Shown: positions 10,053 through 19,667 of the stretch, in pieces
Numbering within the stretch: position 1 is the stretch's first letter
How the letters are laid out: each line of letters starts with the position of its first letter
NCBI RefSeq assembly: GCF_000234665.1
Contig: NC_018324.1
Span: 2,798,944 to 2,862,943 of the forward strand
Reading direction: 5' to 3'
From: Leishmania mexicana MHOM/GT/2001/U1103
Taxonomy: Eukaryota > Euglenozoa > Kinetoplastea > Trypanosomatida > Trypanosomatidae
DNA: 64,000 bases
The notes under the pieces: model-generated
What the model saw: only the letters and a program-made list of their open reading frames with translations
What the model was told of the DNA's origin: nothing
Database searches by the model: none
Position numbers and translations under genes: made by a program

Positions 10053-10086
<34 letters not shown>
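10048..10086. repeat. (CA)n microsatellite
   Basis: Nearly perfect CA dinucleotide tract in the spacer, a common feature of leishmanial intergenic DNA. Confidence 0.9.
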
Positions 10087-10088
<2 letters not shown>

Positions 10089-10489
10089 CGCACTCACCAC
10101 ACCGGACACCAGTGGTGCGTGTGTTGTTGTATTCGGCTAGTCATCAAGAGAGAACCACTCGCTGTCTCCTCCCCTTCCTACCTCTGTCCGGCGTGCAGTG
10201 GGCACGACCGTGGCTGCGTGTGCGTGCGCTGGCCAACGATGTCGCGCTCTCCTCCGTGGATCATGGCTCTCGACTGGCACGGTCTTATTTCTTTCTCCAC
10301 ACACTCGCATTTTCTTTTTTTGGGGGGGAGCGCACGTGCATGCACATATGTGGCTGCACTGCACCATCTGACGCGTTCTCCCGCTTTCTCACACCCACCT
10401 GCCCGCAAGCCACAGGTGCAGAAGCAGCGTGGGTTCTCTGTCACTTCCTCACTCTTCTCCTCCTCCCTCCGCCATTATCGCCGATCATC

Positions 10490-10782
10490 ATGCAGGCCGA
10501 GTACAAGTTCAACGCCAAGGACCCCATGCGCGGCCCCGCCGCCGAACACCCACCGAACGCGCGCTCGACTACTACGAGCGCACCGACGATGACAAGCTGA
10601 TGGCGCACGCGAGTCAGCTCCACCACCTCTCTAAGCCACGTTACCGCAGCTGCTTGACGGAGTTTACCATCGTTGAGACACCTGAAGTGTCGTGCTTGGT
10701 CGACAGCGTTGACCCGTCGCCGGGCCTGTTGCGTTGCTCAGGCCACCAAGGTGCTAAACAGGCGGTAAATGGCGTCGGGTAG
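10490..10782 (+). pseudogene. Small gene broken by a frameshift (unrecognised product)
   Basis: An ATG at 10490 follows a good polypyrimidine tract and opens a protein-like frame (MQAEYKFNAKDPMRGPAAEH) that fails near 10555, reading into Ser/Thr-rich sequence and stopping at 10598-10600. Another frame takes over at about 10555 (ERALDYYERTDDDKLMAHAS) and runs to TAG at 10780-10782. The two parts join naturally if one base is missing in the GC-rich segment around 10530-10555, giving a protein of about 97 aa. Either this is a sequencing or assembly error in a real small gene, or a recently inactivated gene. I recognise no domain. The charged, soluble-looking sequence resembles the small conserved kinetoplastid proteins of unknown function. 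The terminal 25 residues look less protein-like. Confidence 0.5.
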
Positions 10783-12407
10783 CACACGCCTGCCTTTGAT
10801 CGAAAGTGTTGCACCGAACGCAACACGAGAAGTCGCCGTGATGACGGCTGTGCTGTTCCTCCCTAATGTCGTACTCACCTTCTCATCATCTATTCACGGA
10901 GAAGAAAGCGGGCGTTGGCGTTGGCGTGGACGTGGGTTTTGGGTATCCAGAGCCGCCCCCTCCTCCCCCTTGTTCGTCCGATTCTCGCTCCCTCCTCTTG
11001 AGGACGCCATGGCATGTCTGTTTCCTTCTGCTGTAGTCGAAGGGGCACAGGGCACGGTACTCCACCACCCCTCCCCCTCCCGTCTACATCATCTCAAACC
11101 CTACCATGGCTTGGAGAACTTATAGACCTACAACAACACATGGACGGGCTTGTGCGCTTGCATCGGTACATATGCCCCCCCCCACACACACACCAACACC
11201 ACCACCACCGAAGACAACGGTGTACACTCAACGGAAAACAGACAGGAGTGCACAGACACACCTCGCAGCGAAGAAAAGTTAAGCGTACGTCGTTGAAGTC
11301 TGCCAGAGTCTTTTGGATTTACGTGTACTTGTGTGTGTGTGCATGTGTGTGTATGTGTTCTCTTGCTTTGATAGCGTGCTGAGGTGGCCCTGTGCTGCCG
11401 TCCTTGTCTTCCTCCCCTCTCGCCCACTGCCGGCCGCTTCCTCTGCCGCTCTTATCCATCCCTTTCCCTGTGTTGCACCCCTCATCGCAGGCGCTTGCCC
11501 TCGCATCACGCCCTGCCATCTCTCACCTTTCTCCCTCTTGTGTGTGTGTGTATGCGTACTCGTCTCCTCCCTACCCCCCCCTCGACACACACACACACAC
11601 CGCCGCCCACCCCGTTTTGTGAAGTGGATGGATCACTGCTGTTTTCGTTGTTGTTCTAGCGTTGGTGCGTGTCTGGGTGTTTGGAGGATGAAGGGGGTGG
11701 TGGTGTGTGCGCTATGCGCTGTGGTACTAGCTTCGTCGACAGCGGTGCAACACGACAGCCGACGAAGGTCAACGGTAACCGCGTAACGATTTTTTTTGGG
11801 CGGGAAAGGGAAGGGACACGCAGTGCAGACGAAGATGAAGGAGCTCGCGGGCTACGTGTTCAGCGCACGTTGCACTCCTCCGTCGCGTGACCTTCACCGT
11901 TTCCGTCCCTTCTGGTCGTCCACCTCCTCCTCTCCCCGCGGCCTCTCCCTCCCTTCCATCTCTCCCACCGAAGCCTCTATCAACGGTTCTCCTGCTCCCC
12001 TTCTTGTTTCCGTACGACGGGCCAAACACCATGGCGCATCGTTCTGTGTGGCGTTGATCGTCAAATTCGTGCGGCGAGCGACTGCCTTTGCATGCACGCT
12101 GGTGCTTTTTTGAGCGTAATGCATCCATCGGCCACGGCGCACTCATCATGCCGCGTGGTGCTTCGTCGTAGCCTATGTGGATAACCCCTCCCTCTCCGCC
12201 CCCACCCACCCACCCCCCTCCCTGCGGAACAGAAGAGGCACAGAGAACGGATACAGGGAAAGGGTCACCCCCTCCCCCCCCCCAGACGCTATACACGCGA
12301 AGTGGCGCACCCCAAGGCGCTGTCTACACATTCGCTCACGCGCACGAGCACATATCCATCCATAGAATACGAACAAGCGCACGCACCCAAGGCACCCGAA
12401 CCTCGAG
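10783..12407 (+). other. Long spacer, microsatellites, no gene seen
   Basis: Contains TG-rich (11330-11360) and CA-rich (11583-11602) tracts, C/T-rich tracts, and a poly-C-rich run at 12269-12283 just before the acceptor at 12284-12285. Several overlapping open frames have microsatellite or proline/serine composition and no protein-like features. Confidence 0.55.
12266..12285 (+). promoter_or_regulatory. Predicted trans-splice acceptor for TMEM231
   Basis: A C-rich pyrimidine tract runs into CAG with the AG at 12284-12285, giving a leader of about 122 nt before the ATG at 12408. Confidence 0.4.
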
Positions 12408-13535
12408 ATGACCCACCTCTCTCTCTATCACGAGCACTACGGGGTGCGCTACACCCCGCGCGGGCTGGCGTCGTGGCTCTTCTACGTGCTGTGTCTGCTC
12501 GCCATCCTCGTTGTTCCCTTTGTCATCGCTCTTTTCATGCAGAACTTCTGGGTGAGGGTAAACTACTTCTACGACAAGCCAGAGGTGACCTTCACGGGGC
12601 GGTGCGCGGTGCGTGTCAGCACCGTACTAGGCAAGGAGTACCTCTGGACCTGCTCCGACCTGTTCCACGGCGCACTGCAGGGGACGTCGCTGCGCATTCT
12701 GCCGTACTTCTCCACCTACGAGGACGACAGGGACGGCGATGGAAAGATCGATTACGCGAACTTCTTGATGAGCTTCCCCCTCGGCGACGCACTCGAGGTA
12801 TCCTCCCTCTATGAGCCGACCAGCACCGCCACTGACGGCGGCGCCGACGCGCCGACCTCGCAGCGTGACGCCATCCTCGAGGCCAGCTTCCTGCCTGAGT
12901 TCGTGTACTACATCAATCATCAGCTGGTGAAGGTAAACATGACGGCGGCGCCGCTGCTGCGCTATCGGCGAGCCCCCATGCAAAAAAACTTCGGCACCGT
13001 CACAACGGCCACCACCTCGACATACAGCTGGAGCGGGGCGCCTGTGTGCGCGCTGACGAAGGCGGACATGCTCTTCTACACGACGCAGAGTCTCATCAAC
13101 TCCCCCTACGTGTCCTACATGCATACATACACGTCGAGCCCTCTGCAAGAGCTCGCGCGCCAACCGGCAGACTTGTTAGACCTACCTCTCTTTTCCGGCA
13201 ACTACGCTGCTCGCAATCAATCCGTTGTGCTGCGCCCCTACGTTGAGGCTGCGGGTGGGCTTGATGTGCTGCGCAGAGACGTGAGCATCGTGCGTGGGCT
13301 TTGGGAGGATCTAGACGACCTCAACACCTTCACCTGGTACGTGCAACTGCGCATCCCGCCGGCGGAGGTGCAGTATGTGCCATCCTACGCCGAGGTGCTC
13401 AAGTGGGGCTGGATCCAGTATTTTGCTATCGCCTACGTTGTCCAGTGGATCCTGTGGAAGTTGCGCATGGCGCTGGTGAAGATGGGCTTGATCAACTCAC
13501 GGGCTCTCTTCAGCACCATGCGGCGACAGTACTAA
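12408..13535 (+). CDS. TMEM231: TMEM231 homologue, ciliary transition-zone membrane protein
   Basis: 375 aa, ATG at 12408. The layout is two-pass. A hydrophobic helix lies at about residues 20-45 (LFYVLCLLAILVVPFVIALF) and a second near 332-355 (WGWIQYFAIAYVVQWILW), with a large lumenal/extracellular domain between. Family landmarks are the N-terminal YHEHYGVRYTP, the block STYEDDRDGDGKIDYANF after the first third, and PSYAEVLKWGWIQYF leading into the second membrane helix. TMEM231 is part of the MKS/B9 module of the transition zone, which controls protein entry to the cilium; here it would act at the base of the flagellum. N-glycosylation sequons (for example NMT and NQS) occur in the lumenal domain, supporting the topology. 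The next gene is a basal-body tubulin, probably a chance neighbour. Confidence 0.85.
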   Translation: MTHLSLYHEHYGVRYTPRGLASWLFYVLCLLAILVVPFVIALFMQNFWVRVNYFYDKPEVTFTGRCAVRVSTVLGKEYLWTCSDLFHGALQGTSLRILPYFSTYEDDRDGDGKIDYANFLMSFPLGDALEVSSLYEPTSTATDGGADAPTSQRDAILEASFLPEFVYYINHQLVKVNMTAAPLLRYRRAPMQKNFGTVTTATTSTYSWSGAPVCALTKADMLFYTTQSLINSPYVSYMHTYTSSPLQELARQPADLLDLPLFSGNYAARNQSVVLRPYVEAAGGLDVLRRDVSIVRGLWEDLDDLNTFTWYVQLRIPPAEVQYVPSYAEVLKWGWIQYFAIAYVVQWILWKLRMALVKMGLINSRALFSTMRRQY

Positions 13536-14422
13536 AGCGTGTGTGCGTCTCGGGAGGCGGTTTCCTTGTCACTTGGGCACGCTCCCTCCACTCACGCCTC
13601 TCCTCTCTGTTGTTCGCTGGGTGCGGAGCGCGGCTGCGTGGTGTGCAGCCGCCGCAGGGTAGGAACACGGCGGAAAGACGCACACACGAACACGCACGCG
13701 CACACGCACTCGAGCGGGCGGAGGCTCTTTTTGTTGTTGTTGTTGTCCGCCCGTGCCTTTTTCGGAGGTGTGCCTCCTCGCGCGCAGGCGCATCGACGTT
13801 GAGGAGAGGGCTGCATGTGTACCAGGTCAAAGAAAATAAGACACGCACACCTCGTCAAGGCTCACCGCTGCCCACCGCCTCCTTGCGGCCTGATGCGCAT
13901 CGCCTCGCAGCGTTGAACGTCTCCGCGCTGCCTCCGTCGCAATATTCTGCTCTGTCGATAATGTCGCTGCTCTACTGCATACACACATACACACATACTA
14001 CCCCCCCCCTCCCTCCCTCCCTCCCTCCACCGAATTGTTGCGCTTTTCTCTCAGAGAGATGCATAGACACACAAGCACTCATATTTTGCTCCTCCGTGGC
14101 GTGTCGTCTCCTCTTCGCTAGGTGCCCATCTCGGAGGTCACTCTCGACGACGTCCGAACGCTGGTTCGACTGACCCCAGACGTCGTCTAGTGGCGGCGGC
14201 GGTGGCAGTGGTGGTACTGCGGGTGCAACCACGCATGCGCGGACACCCTGCACGCACGCATTGAGGTGACCAAATAGAGATACACGTTAACCCTCACCTG
14301 CTAGGTATTCGAATCTCCCTGTCCCCTCAGTCACCACCACTACGCGCACGTCTCGGTGTGCATGCGTGCGTGCGTCCATCTCACACAAAAGAAAAGGCAC
14401 GAACAACTGGGGAAAGACAATC
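13536..14422 (+). other. Intergenic spacer
   Basis: No supported gene. It has a TTG-repeat run at about 13729-13746, CA-rich runs, a tract of C followed by CCCT repeats at 14001-14028, and a splice acceptor at 14329-14330. Confidence 0.55.
14313..14330 (+). promoter_or_regulatory. Predicted trans-splice acceptor for the tubulin gene
   Basis: A short CT-rich tract ends in CAG (AG at 14329-14330), 92 nt before the ATG at 14423. Confidence 0.45.
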
Positions 14423-16240
14423 ATGGCGATCGTCGTGGTACTGATTGGGCAGTGCGGCAACCAGCTCGGTGACGAGCTCTTCACGCAGCTGGCGCTGTGC
14501 ACCTCCTCCGGCGCATCATCCGCAGCAGCCGAACCGCCGGCGCGTGCTGCGCACCCTTCTCCCTTCTTTGCGCGCGATGGCAAGGCGCGCTGCATCCTCG
14601 TTGACACGGAGCCGAAGGTCGTGCTTGGGGTGCAGCAGCGGCACCCTGACTTTATTCGTGCGGAGAACGTGATTCATGGCCAGTCCGGCCGCGGCAACAA
14701 CTGGGGTCTCGGCTACTACGGTGTCAAGACGGAGCAGAGCAAGCGCACGGAGCGCAACGCAGCCGTGCAGCGGGCTTTCCGAAATATCGCACGGGATCAG
14801 CGCGAAGAGGACGACAATGTGCTGGGAAAGGCATTGCAGGCAATTCACCGCGAGACGCGCCGCACACGCGACGCAGAGGATGGCAGCGACAGCTTCGAGT
14901 CCATTCTCGTTCTTCACAGCCTCGTTGGCGGGACGGGGAGCGGACTCGCGTCGAAGCTGACAGCGCGGCTGCGGCTCTACTTCACAGAGCCGCCGCCGGG
15001 CCAGCAGGTGGATGAGGTGTACGAGTCCAAGATGATGCACTACGACGGCTTCGACAGCTGCGTGCAGGGAACGCAGCGGCGAGCGCGACACCTAGTAAAC
15101 ATCGCCGTCGCCCCCCAGGCGCTAGGTGAGGTGGCGACGCAGGGGCTGAACGCCGCCTTGACGCTGCAGCACCTGCAGCGGCACGCGGATGCGATCCTGC
15201 TCCTGCGCAACGACGACGCGATGGCACCCGGGGAACCGAGCGGGAGCAGCGCGTGCTCCGGTGCGTCACTGCTAACACGGTGCGTCACCTTTAAGGAGGC
15301 GAACGAGATCCTCGTCGCGCTGCTGCTACCGGTGCTGGCCTACGGCCGGAAACCCGGTTGTATCACAAATCTTCTGATCCAGTGCGTCCCTCCGACGTAC
15401 AACCAAACCACAGGCGGCAACAAGATACTCACGCTCCTTGCCGCGCCACAGCGCAGCTACGCCACCATGCGGCAGTGCGTTCATCGAGCGATGTTTTTCA
15501 TCATCAAAGGCGGAAGGACCTTTATGCCCGGTTATGTGCCGACGGTCCCCATTGACGAGATGCTGAGTCGCACAGCTCTCCGCATTCAGGGGCGCGGCAG
15601 CGATAACGCTCGGCGTGGTAGCGACAGAAATAACACGAGAAGCGTGCGCGGGAACGGGGATGACGGGGACGCGCAGCATCGCCTCCTCGATCACAACACG
15701 ACGAATCTCGGCAGCCGTCACCTGAGGTCTGACAACGGCGGTAAAGCCAGCGCAGGTACCGCCGCCCCAGCAACGCCCAGCCTTGCGTCATGGCGGCGTC
15801 AGCGATCCGCGCTACTCTCAGCGCCCTCTCCTCCATCGCCACCGAGCGCGCGAATGCGGGGCGGCGAAGCGTGCTTTCGGGGTTGCAAGGATGACGACAG
15901 CGGGCGTGCCACCTGGAATCGCGAAGACCTTGAAGAGCTCAACCAGCGCGTGTACCTCGAGTGTGCCACGACGATTTCACCAGCGCTGTACCTGCACTAC
16001 CTACACCTGCGTCGTGCACCGGTAACGAAGATGTTCGAGGCGGTCGATGGAGTACTTGTGCTGAACCAGGCCCTGGAGCTGAACAGGCGCGTGCTGCTCC
16101 CACTTCTCCGCTCGGCTGCACTGAAGGTGTCGTGTGGAGCCTTCATGTCTGCCTACGAAGACGTTGGCGTGAAGTCAGAACATGTGCAGCGGGCGTACCG
16201 CGAAGTCGCCGAGGTGCTGGCAGCAGCGGAGGAGCTCTAA
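14423..16240 (+). CDS. Delta/zeta-class tubulin (non-canonical basal-body tubulin)
   Basis: 605 aa from the ATG at 14423 (a GTG at 14366 is in frame but unlikely). The N terminus IVVVLIGQCGNQLGDELF is the tubulin nucleotide-binding start. ILVDTEPKVVLG and SGRGNNWGLGYYG follow, and the GTP-binding signature GGTGSG is at residues 169-174. The start and the VDTEPKV / GNNW pattern fit delta or zeta tubulin better than alpha, beta or gamma. These tubulins act in basal-body triplet microtubules. The protein is longer than a typical tubulin of about 450 aa because of a disordered insert at about residues 390-500 (Asp/Arg/Ser/Gly-rich) and a short Ala/Pro-rich insert near residue 35. The acidic C-terminal tail of alpha/beta tubulin is absent. 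Delta versus zeta is not settled by eye. Confidence 0.8.
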   Translation: MAIVVVLIGQCGNQLGDELFTQLALCTSSGASSAAAEPPARAAHPSPFFARDGKARCILVDTEPKVVLGVQQRHPDFIRAENVIHGQSGRGNNWGLGYYGVKTEQSKRTERNAAVQRAFRNIARDQREEDDNVLGKALQAIHRETRRTRDAEDGSDSFESILVLHSLVGGTGSGLASKLTARLRLYFTEPPPGQQVDEVYESKMMHYDGFDSCVQGTQRRARHLVNIAVAPQALGEVATQGLNAALTLQHLQRHADAILLLRNDDAMAPGEPSGSSACSGASLLTRCVTFKEANEILVALLLPVLAYGRKPGCITNLLIQCVPPTYNQTTGGNKILTLLAAPQRSYATMRQCVHRAMFFIIKGGRTFMPGYVPTVPIDEMLSRTALRIQGRGSDNARRGSDRNNTRSVRGNGDDGDAQHRLLDHNTTNLGSRHLRSDNGGKASAGTAAPATPSLASWRRQRSALLSAPSPPSPPSARMRGGEACFRGCKDDDSGRATWNREDLEELNQRVYLECATTISPALYLHYLHLRRAPVTKMFEAVDGVLVLNQALELNRRVLLPLLRSAALKVSCGAFMSAYEDVGVKSEHVQRAYREVAEVLAAAEEL

Positions 16241-17049
16241 CGGCTCAGTCAGCAGCAGGTCCGCAGCGAGAACGCCGATGTCTTCGCCTTCCCGGTGTGT
16301 GTGGGTGCTGTAAGTCATGCTTTGTGTGAGGCTCACGCAGGTCTCTCTTGTTCATCCCCCCGCCCCTGCTGCTCCCGTTATTGGCGCTCGGTGCCTTTGG
16401 CGGTGCCTTCCCTCTGTTTTGCTTGGGGCGGAGTGAGGGGGAGAGAGGAAAGGGAGAGGGTCGTGTCGTGTTCGGCTAGTGCTGTGGTGGCCCACAGCTT
16501 GTCTCGCATGCGCTCTCCGCTTCCCTTCACGTTGGTGGTCCTTGGAGGGTACGCTCTTGCCACCGCCTCTCTGGCGCGTTCCGTAACGCTTGCGCATTGC
16601 ACGTATCACACACACATACACGCACGCAGCGACTCACGCACCTACCTCGACGACTGCATCGAGCCTTTTTCATTTTCTGCGGATGAGTGCAAGCTCGTGT
16701 CTCGACCTTGCCGCTCCGGCACTCGCACGCCATACAATGATGTAGGGGATGGTTGGTGTTCCACATGCCTCGATACGAGCTGCAGCTCCTCTGCAGTGCT
16801 GTCCACACCTGCCCCACTTTCTGTTGCGCCCGCTACTTCCCTCCTCCTCCTGACTTCTCGCATCATGCGCTGCGGTAAGCATGCAGCACGCACGTCACAC
16901 ACACACACGTCGAGAGGAAGATTCCCGTCTATCACCTGAGGCCTGGATACGGTGGCGCCTTCTCCAGAAGGAGTCGTGGAACACTTCGTCAGGTGAACTC
17001 GGACACGGCCGAACACACAAACGCGAGGGAATCAGGCGCATCTGCAGCC
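16241..17049 (+). other. Intergenic spacer
   Basis: No supported gene. A long pyrimidine-rich stretch at about 16797-16861 is followed by the first AG at 16878-16879, a plausible acceptor 170 nt before the PPR gene start. A short CA run lies near 16897-16910. Confidence 0.5.
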
Positions 17050-18657
17050 ATGCAGCGATGGCCGCGCAAACGGTGTTGTCGCGCATCAACGCTAGGCTTG
17101 CGCACCTTTGTGCTGGTGCGCCGTCGTGCGCCAAGCGAATTCATCGCCTCTTCGTCCCACGCATCCTCCGGTGCAGCGCCGCCGTGGACAGTCGAGCATC
17201 AGCGTTCCTGTATTATCATTCCACCGGTGGAAAGGCTGACGACGCCACCGAGTCCGCGGCTGTCGAGCCGCTATGTCGACTCGCAGATTCTGAACGACGG
17301 TAGAACGCAGCAGGCAGATGCACAGGAGCTCGATCATTTTCGGTTTGCCATCAAGAACAGCGAGAGGGGACTGCTCGACCACGGCGTCACCCCCGACGCG
17401 ATCTCCTCCATTGCTGAGGCCGAGGAGGAGTACCGGGCAAGCTCGTCCTACCTGCACAACCGACCCGGTGGCGCTGGCATGCCTGAGTCGGAGACGCACG
17501 TGGATGACGTGACGGGGCAGCAGGTTACCACGACCCGGATTGCGGCGCCGTTCGGGGAGACCTACGTACCCTCCAATCGAGAGCGGTTTGTGGAGCAGCA
17601 GCGCGTGGGCGAGCTGAGTCGGCAGCGCAACCTCGTCGACAAGCCATTTATGCTGGACGAGCACGCACAGCTGAACCTGCGGAAGGAGCGTCAGCTGTGC
17701 GAGCTGCTAGCCTCTCCGATGCCCCAGCTCGCGAAAGCGGAGGAGGTGGCACACTTTCTGCTTACTGGCGTCTACGCGCAGAACCTGGCTCTGCAGCCAC
17801 GGACATGTGAGTCAGTAATGCTGCTCTACTCTCATGCGAGTTTCTTCCGTCGGCTGGCGGCCCGGTCTAGCGGGGCAGACACCCCTGCGGTGCCGCGGAC
17901 GCCGCAGGATGTCCCGTTTCTGGATGACATGCGGCGCCTGTACACCCATCAGAAGCGCTGCTTTATCAGCCCGACACCCCTTTCACTGGAGCATCTTATG
18001 ACAACACTCAGCGTCATTACGGCACCGAGCACGACCGCCTTCCATCTCGCCAATAGACTTCTCCTCGATGCGGATAAGTTTGTTCTGCTGCCGACTCGCA
18101 CGACGTACACGGCATACTTTACCCTATGCCACGTGAACAACGCGATGCAGTTCGCGATGGCGCGTTACACCGACGCCGTGCAAGCGCTGCAGCTTCCCGT
18201 CGACGCGCCAATGCTGACAGCGCTGCTGAAGGGCTTGAATGAGAGCGGCTACGTGGAGGAGGCGGTTTCGCTGCTGTCTCGAATGCGGCACGTGGCGGTG
18301 TCCACGCCGCTCCTGAATGCGTCGCTGGAGACGCTCCTGCTCTCGGAGCAGGCGCTCTCGTGCTTCTCACTCTATGATGCCATGCGTGAGTCCTCGGTGA
18401 AGCCGAACGCAGAGACGTATACACTGCTGTTGCTTGCTTGTGAGAAGTCGCAGCAGTGGCGCCGTGTGACGGCGATCCTCGCTGAGATGCAGCGCCGCCG
18501 TGTGCGTGGCAACGAACAGACGCTGAACCTGCTGCTCAAGGGCCTGCTGCATGAGCGGCTCCACAGTTTTGCGGCCCAGCTGTATTACATGATGCTGGAA
18601 AAGAAGGTGCCCTTGTGGCCAGCGCTGGAGCTTGGTGTGCGGCCGCTGCTGCAGTAA
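17050..18657 (+). CDS. Pentatricopeptide repeat (PPR) protein, probably mitochondrial
   Basis: 535 aa from the ATG at 17050; a GTG 57 nt upstream is in frame but less likely. The N terminus is rich in Arg, Ser and Ala (MQRWPRKRCCRASTLGLR), typical of a mitochondrial presequence. From about residue 350 there are repeated helical pairs of about 35 residues with PPR character: TYTAYFTLCHVNNAM, then LTALLKGLNESGYVEEAVSLL, then TYTLLLLACEKSQQWRRV, then LNLLLKGLLHERLHSFA. PPR proteins bind RNA, and in trypanosomatids many belong to mitoribosomes or mitochondrial RNA processing complexes. The middle region (residues 85-240) is charged and not repeat-like. The number of repeats (about 4-6) and the target cannot be set by eye; it could be a mitoribosomal component. 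Confidence 0.75.
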   Translation: MQRWPRKRCCRASTLGLRTFVLVRRRAPSEFIASSSHASSGAAPPWTVEHQRSCIIIPPVERLTTPPSPRLSSRYVDSQILNDGRTQQADAQELDHFRFAIKNSERGLLDHGVTPDAISSIAEAEEEYRASSSYLHNRPGGAGMPESETHVDDVTGQQVTTTRIAAPFGETYVPSNRERFVEQQRVGELSRQRNLVDKPFMLDEHAQLNLRKERQLCELLASPMPQLAKAEEVAHFLLTGVYAQNLALQPRTCESVMLLYSHASFFRRLAARSSGADTPAVPRTPQDVPFLDDMRRLYTHQKRCFISPTPLSLEHLMTTLSVITAPSTTAFHLANRLLLDADKFVLLPTRTTYTAYFTLCHVNNAMQFAMARYTDAVQALQLPVDAPMLTALLKGLNESGYVEEAVSLLSRMRHVAVSTPLLNASLETLLLSEQALSCFSLYDAMRESSVKPNAETYTLLLLACEKSQQWRRVTAILAEMQRRRVRGNEQTLNLLLKGLLHERLHSFAAQLYYMMLEKKVPLWPALELGVRPLLQ

Positions 18658-19379
18658 GCTGAAGCGAGCGAGCGTTGCCTGCACCTGTGAGGCGCATCAG
18701 GAGGTGCCTCTCGTCTCGGCTTAGCTTTCCCGCCTCTCCCCTCCCCCGCGCATGCACCGGTATGTTCACATGACACTAAAAGAATTACACGTTATCGAAT
18801 GTGCTGCGCCCGAGCGCCTCTTACACGTGTGCCTGCTTGCGTGAATGTTAGCATGCCGTGTGTGTTTTTTTTTTCGAGGTTAGGGGAGGAGCTGGCGGCT
18901 CTTCCTCCTCGCCCTTGCGTCGTTTCACTTGCTCGCCGCCGAGCCTCATGCACAAGAGCGGGTGGTATATGTGCGATGGCGATGCTACAAGCTCCGTGCC
19001 ACTCTCGCCTCTTGAATCAGATGGGCATGCGCTAGTACTTCCGCGGCCTACTCGATCTGTGTGTGCGCCCATGCGTCTATGTGCACCCCTGTGTACGCAC
19101 CTCGGTGGCTCGCGCTTCCTTGTCACTTACGCTGCTCTCCTCCTCCCTCCCCCATACCCTTACACACCCGCACATTCGGCGCCGTCGCACCCATCATGGC
19201 ACGCTGTACACAACCATGTATACGCACCCCCCTCATGTCTGCGCGTGTGTGTGTGGGGGCATCTGCTGGTACTCGAACAAACAAACAACGCGGCTATCAT
19301 CCCATCGACTGCGCGCGCGCCCGCCTCCGACTCTGGCCAAATTCGGGACGCGGCTGCAGGAAAGTGATAGAGACGAGTC
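18658..19379 (+). other. Intergenic spacer
   Basis: No supported gene. It has a T-run at about 18867-18875 and a pyrimidine-rich tract near 19131-19168 followed by CA-rich sequence and AG candidates for the next short gene. Confidence 0.5.
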
Positions 19380-19667
19380 ATGTCTGGTGTTCCCATCAAA
19401 ACAGAGGTAAAGCGGGAGGAGGGCAAGTACGGGGCCACCGCCACTACGCAGGAGTCGAAGCCCAGCATCTTCGCCACCCAGGAGACCCTCGCCGACGTCG
19501 GCCGGGAAGATAAGGAAGGCACCTTATATGTCTGCGGAAACTGCACGGCGCAGCTCTACTTCAAGCCAGACTCGCGTCTCGTGTGCCCCATCTGCTCTCA
19601 CATCACCGGCGCCTCGACTGTATTCTACAAAATCCGGACAGAGCCCACCACGTACGATACTGTCTGA
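19380..19667 (+). CDS. RPB12: RPB12/RPABC4-like RNA polymerase subunit
   Basis: 95 aa, ATG at 19380. The C-terminal half is a zinc ribbon with Cys at residues 52, 55, 69 and 72, that is C-x2-C-x13-C-x2-C. The spacing is the same as in eukaryotic RPB12 (Rpc10/ABC10-alpha), the small subunit shared by nuclear RNA polymerases I, II and III. The tail FYKIRTEPTTYDTV also matches the basic, tyrosine-containing end of RPB12, where an Arg-Thr-x6-Asp pattern is usual. The first 45 residues are a charged extension absent from the 50-70-residue family members; such extensions are common in trypanosomatids. The ribbon supports a structural role in polymerase assembly. Other zinc-ribbon proteins cannot be fully excluded. 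Confidence 0.75.
   Translation: MSGVPIKTEVKREEGKYGATATTQESKPSIFATQETLADVGREDKEGTLYVCGNCTAQLYFKPDSRLVCPICSHITGASTVFYKIRTEPTTYDTV

Larger units (their letters stand above)
9121..10489 (+). other. Spacer with SIDER-like relic and CA microsatellite
   Basis: Contains the SIDER-like element at about 9474-9799 (separate entry) and a (CA)n tract at 10048-10086. Pyrimidine-rich stretches near 10160-10190 and 10437-10480 precede the next reading frame. No other gene is supported. Confidence 0.6.

Noticed and set aside
13301..14173. 290-codon plus-strand frame
   Set aside because: Overlaps the TMEM231 C terminus in another frame and then reads through spacer microsatellites; Arg/Ser/Pro composition, no domain.
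14155..14175. tRNA-like GGTTCGACT string
   Set aside because: No matching acceptor stem, anticodon arm or box A nearby, so not a tRNA gene.
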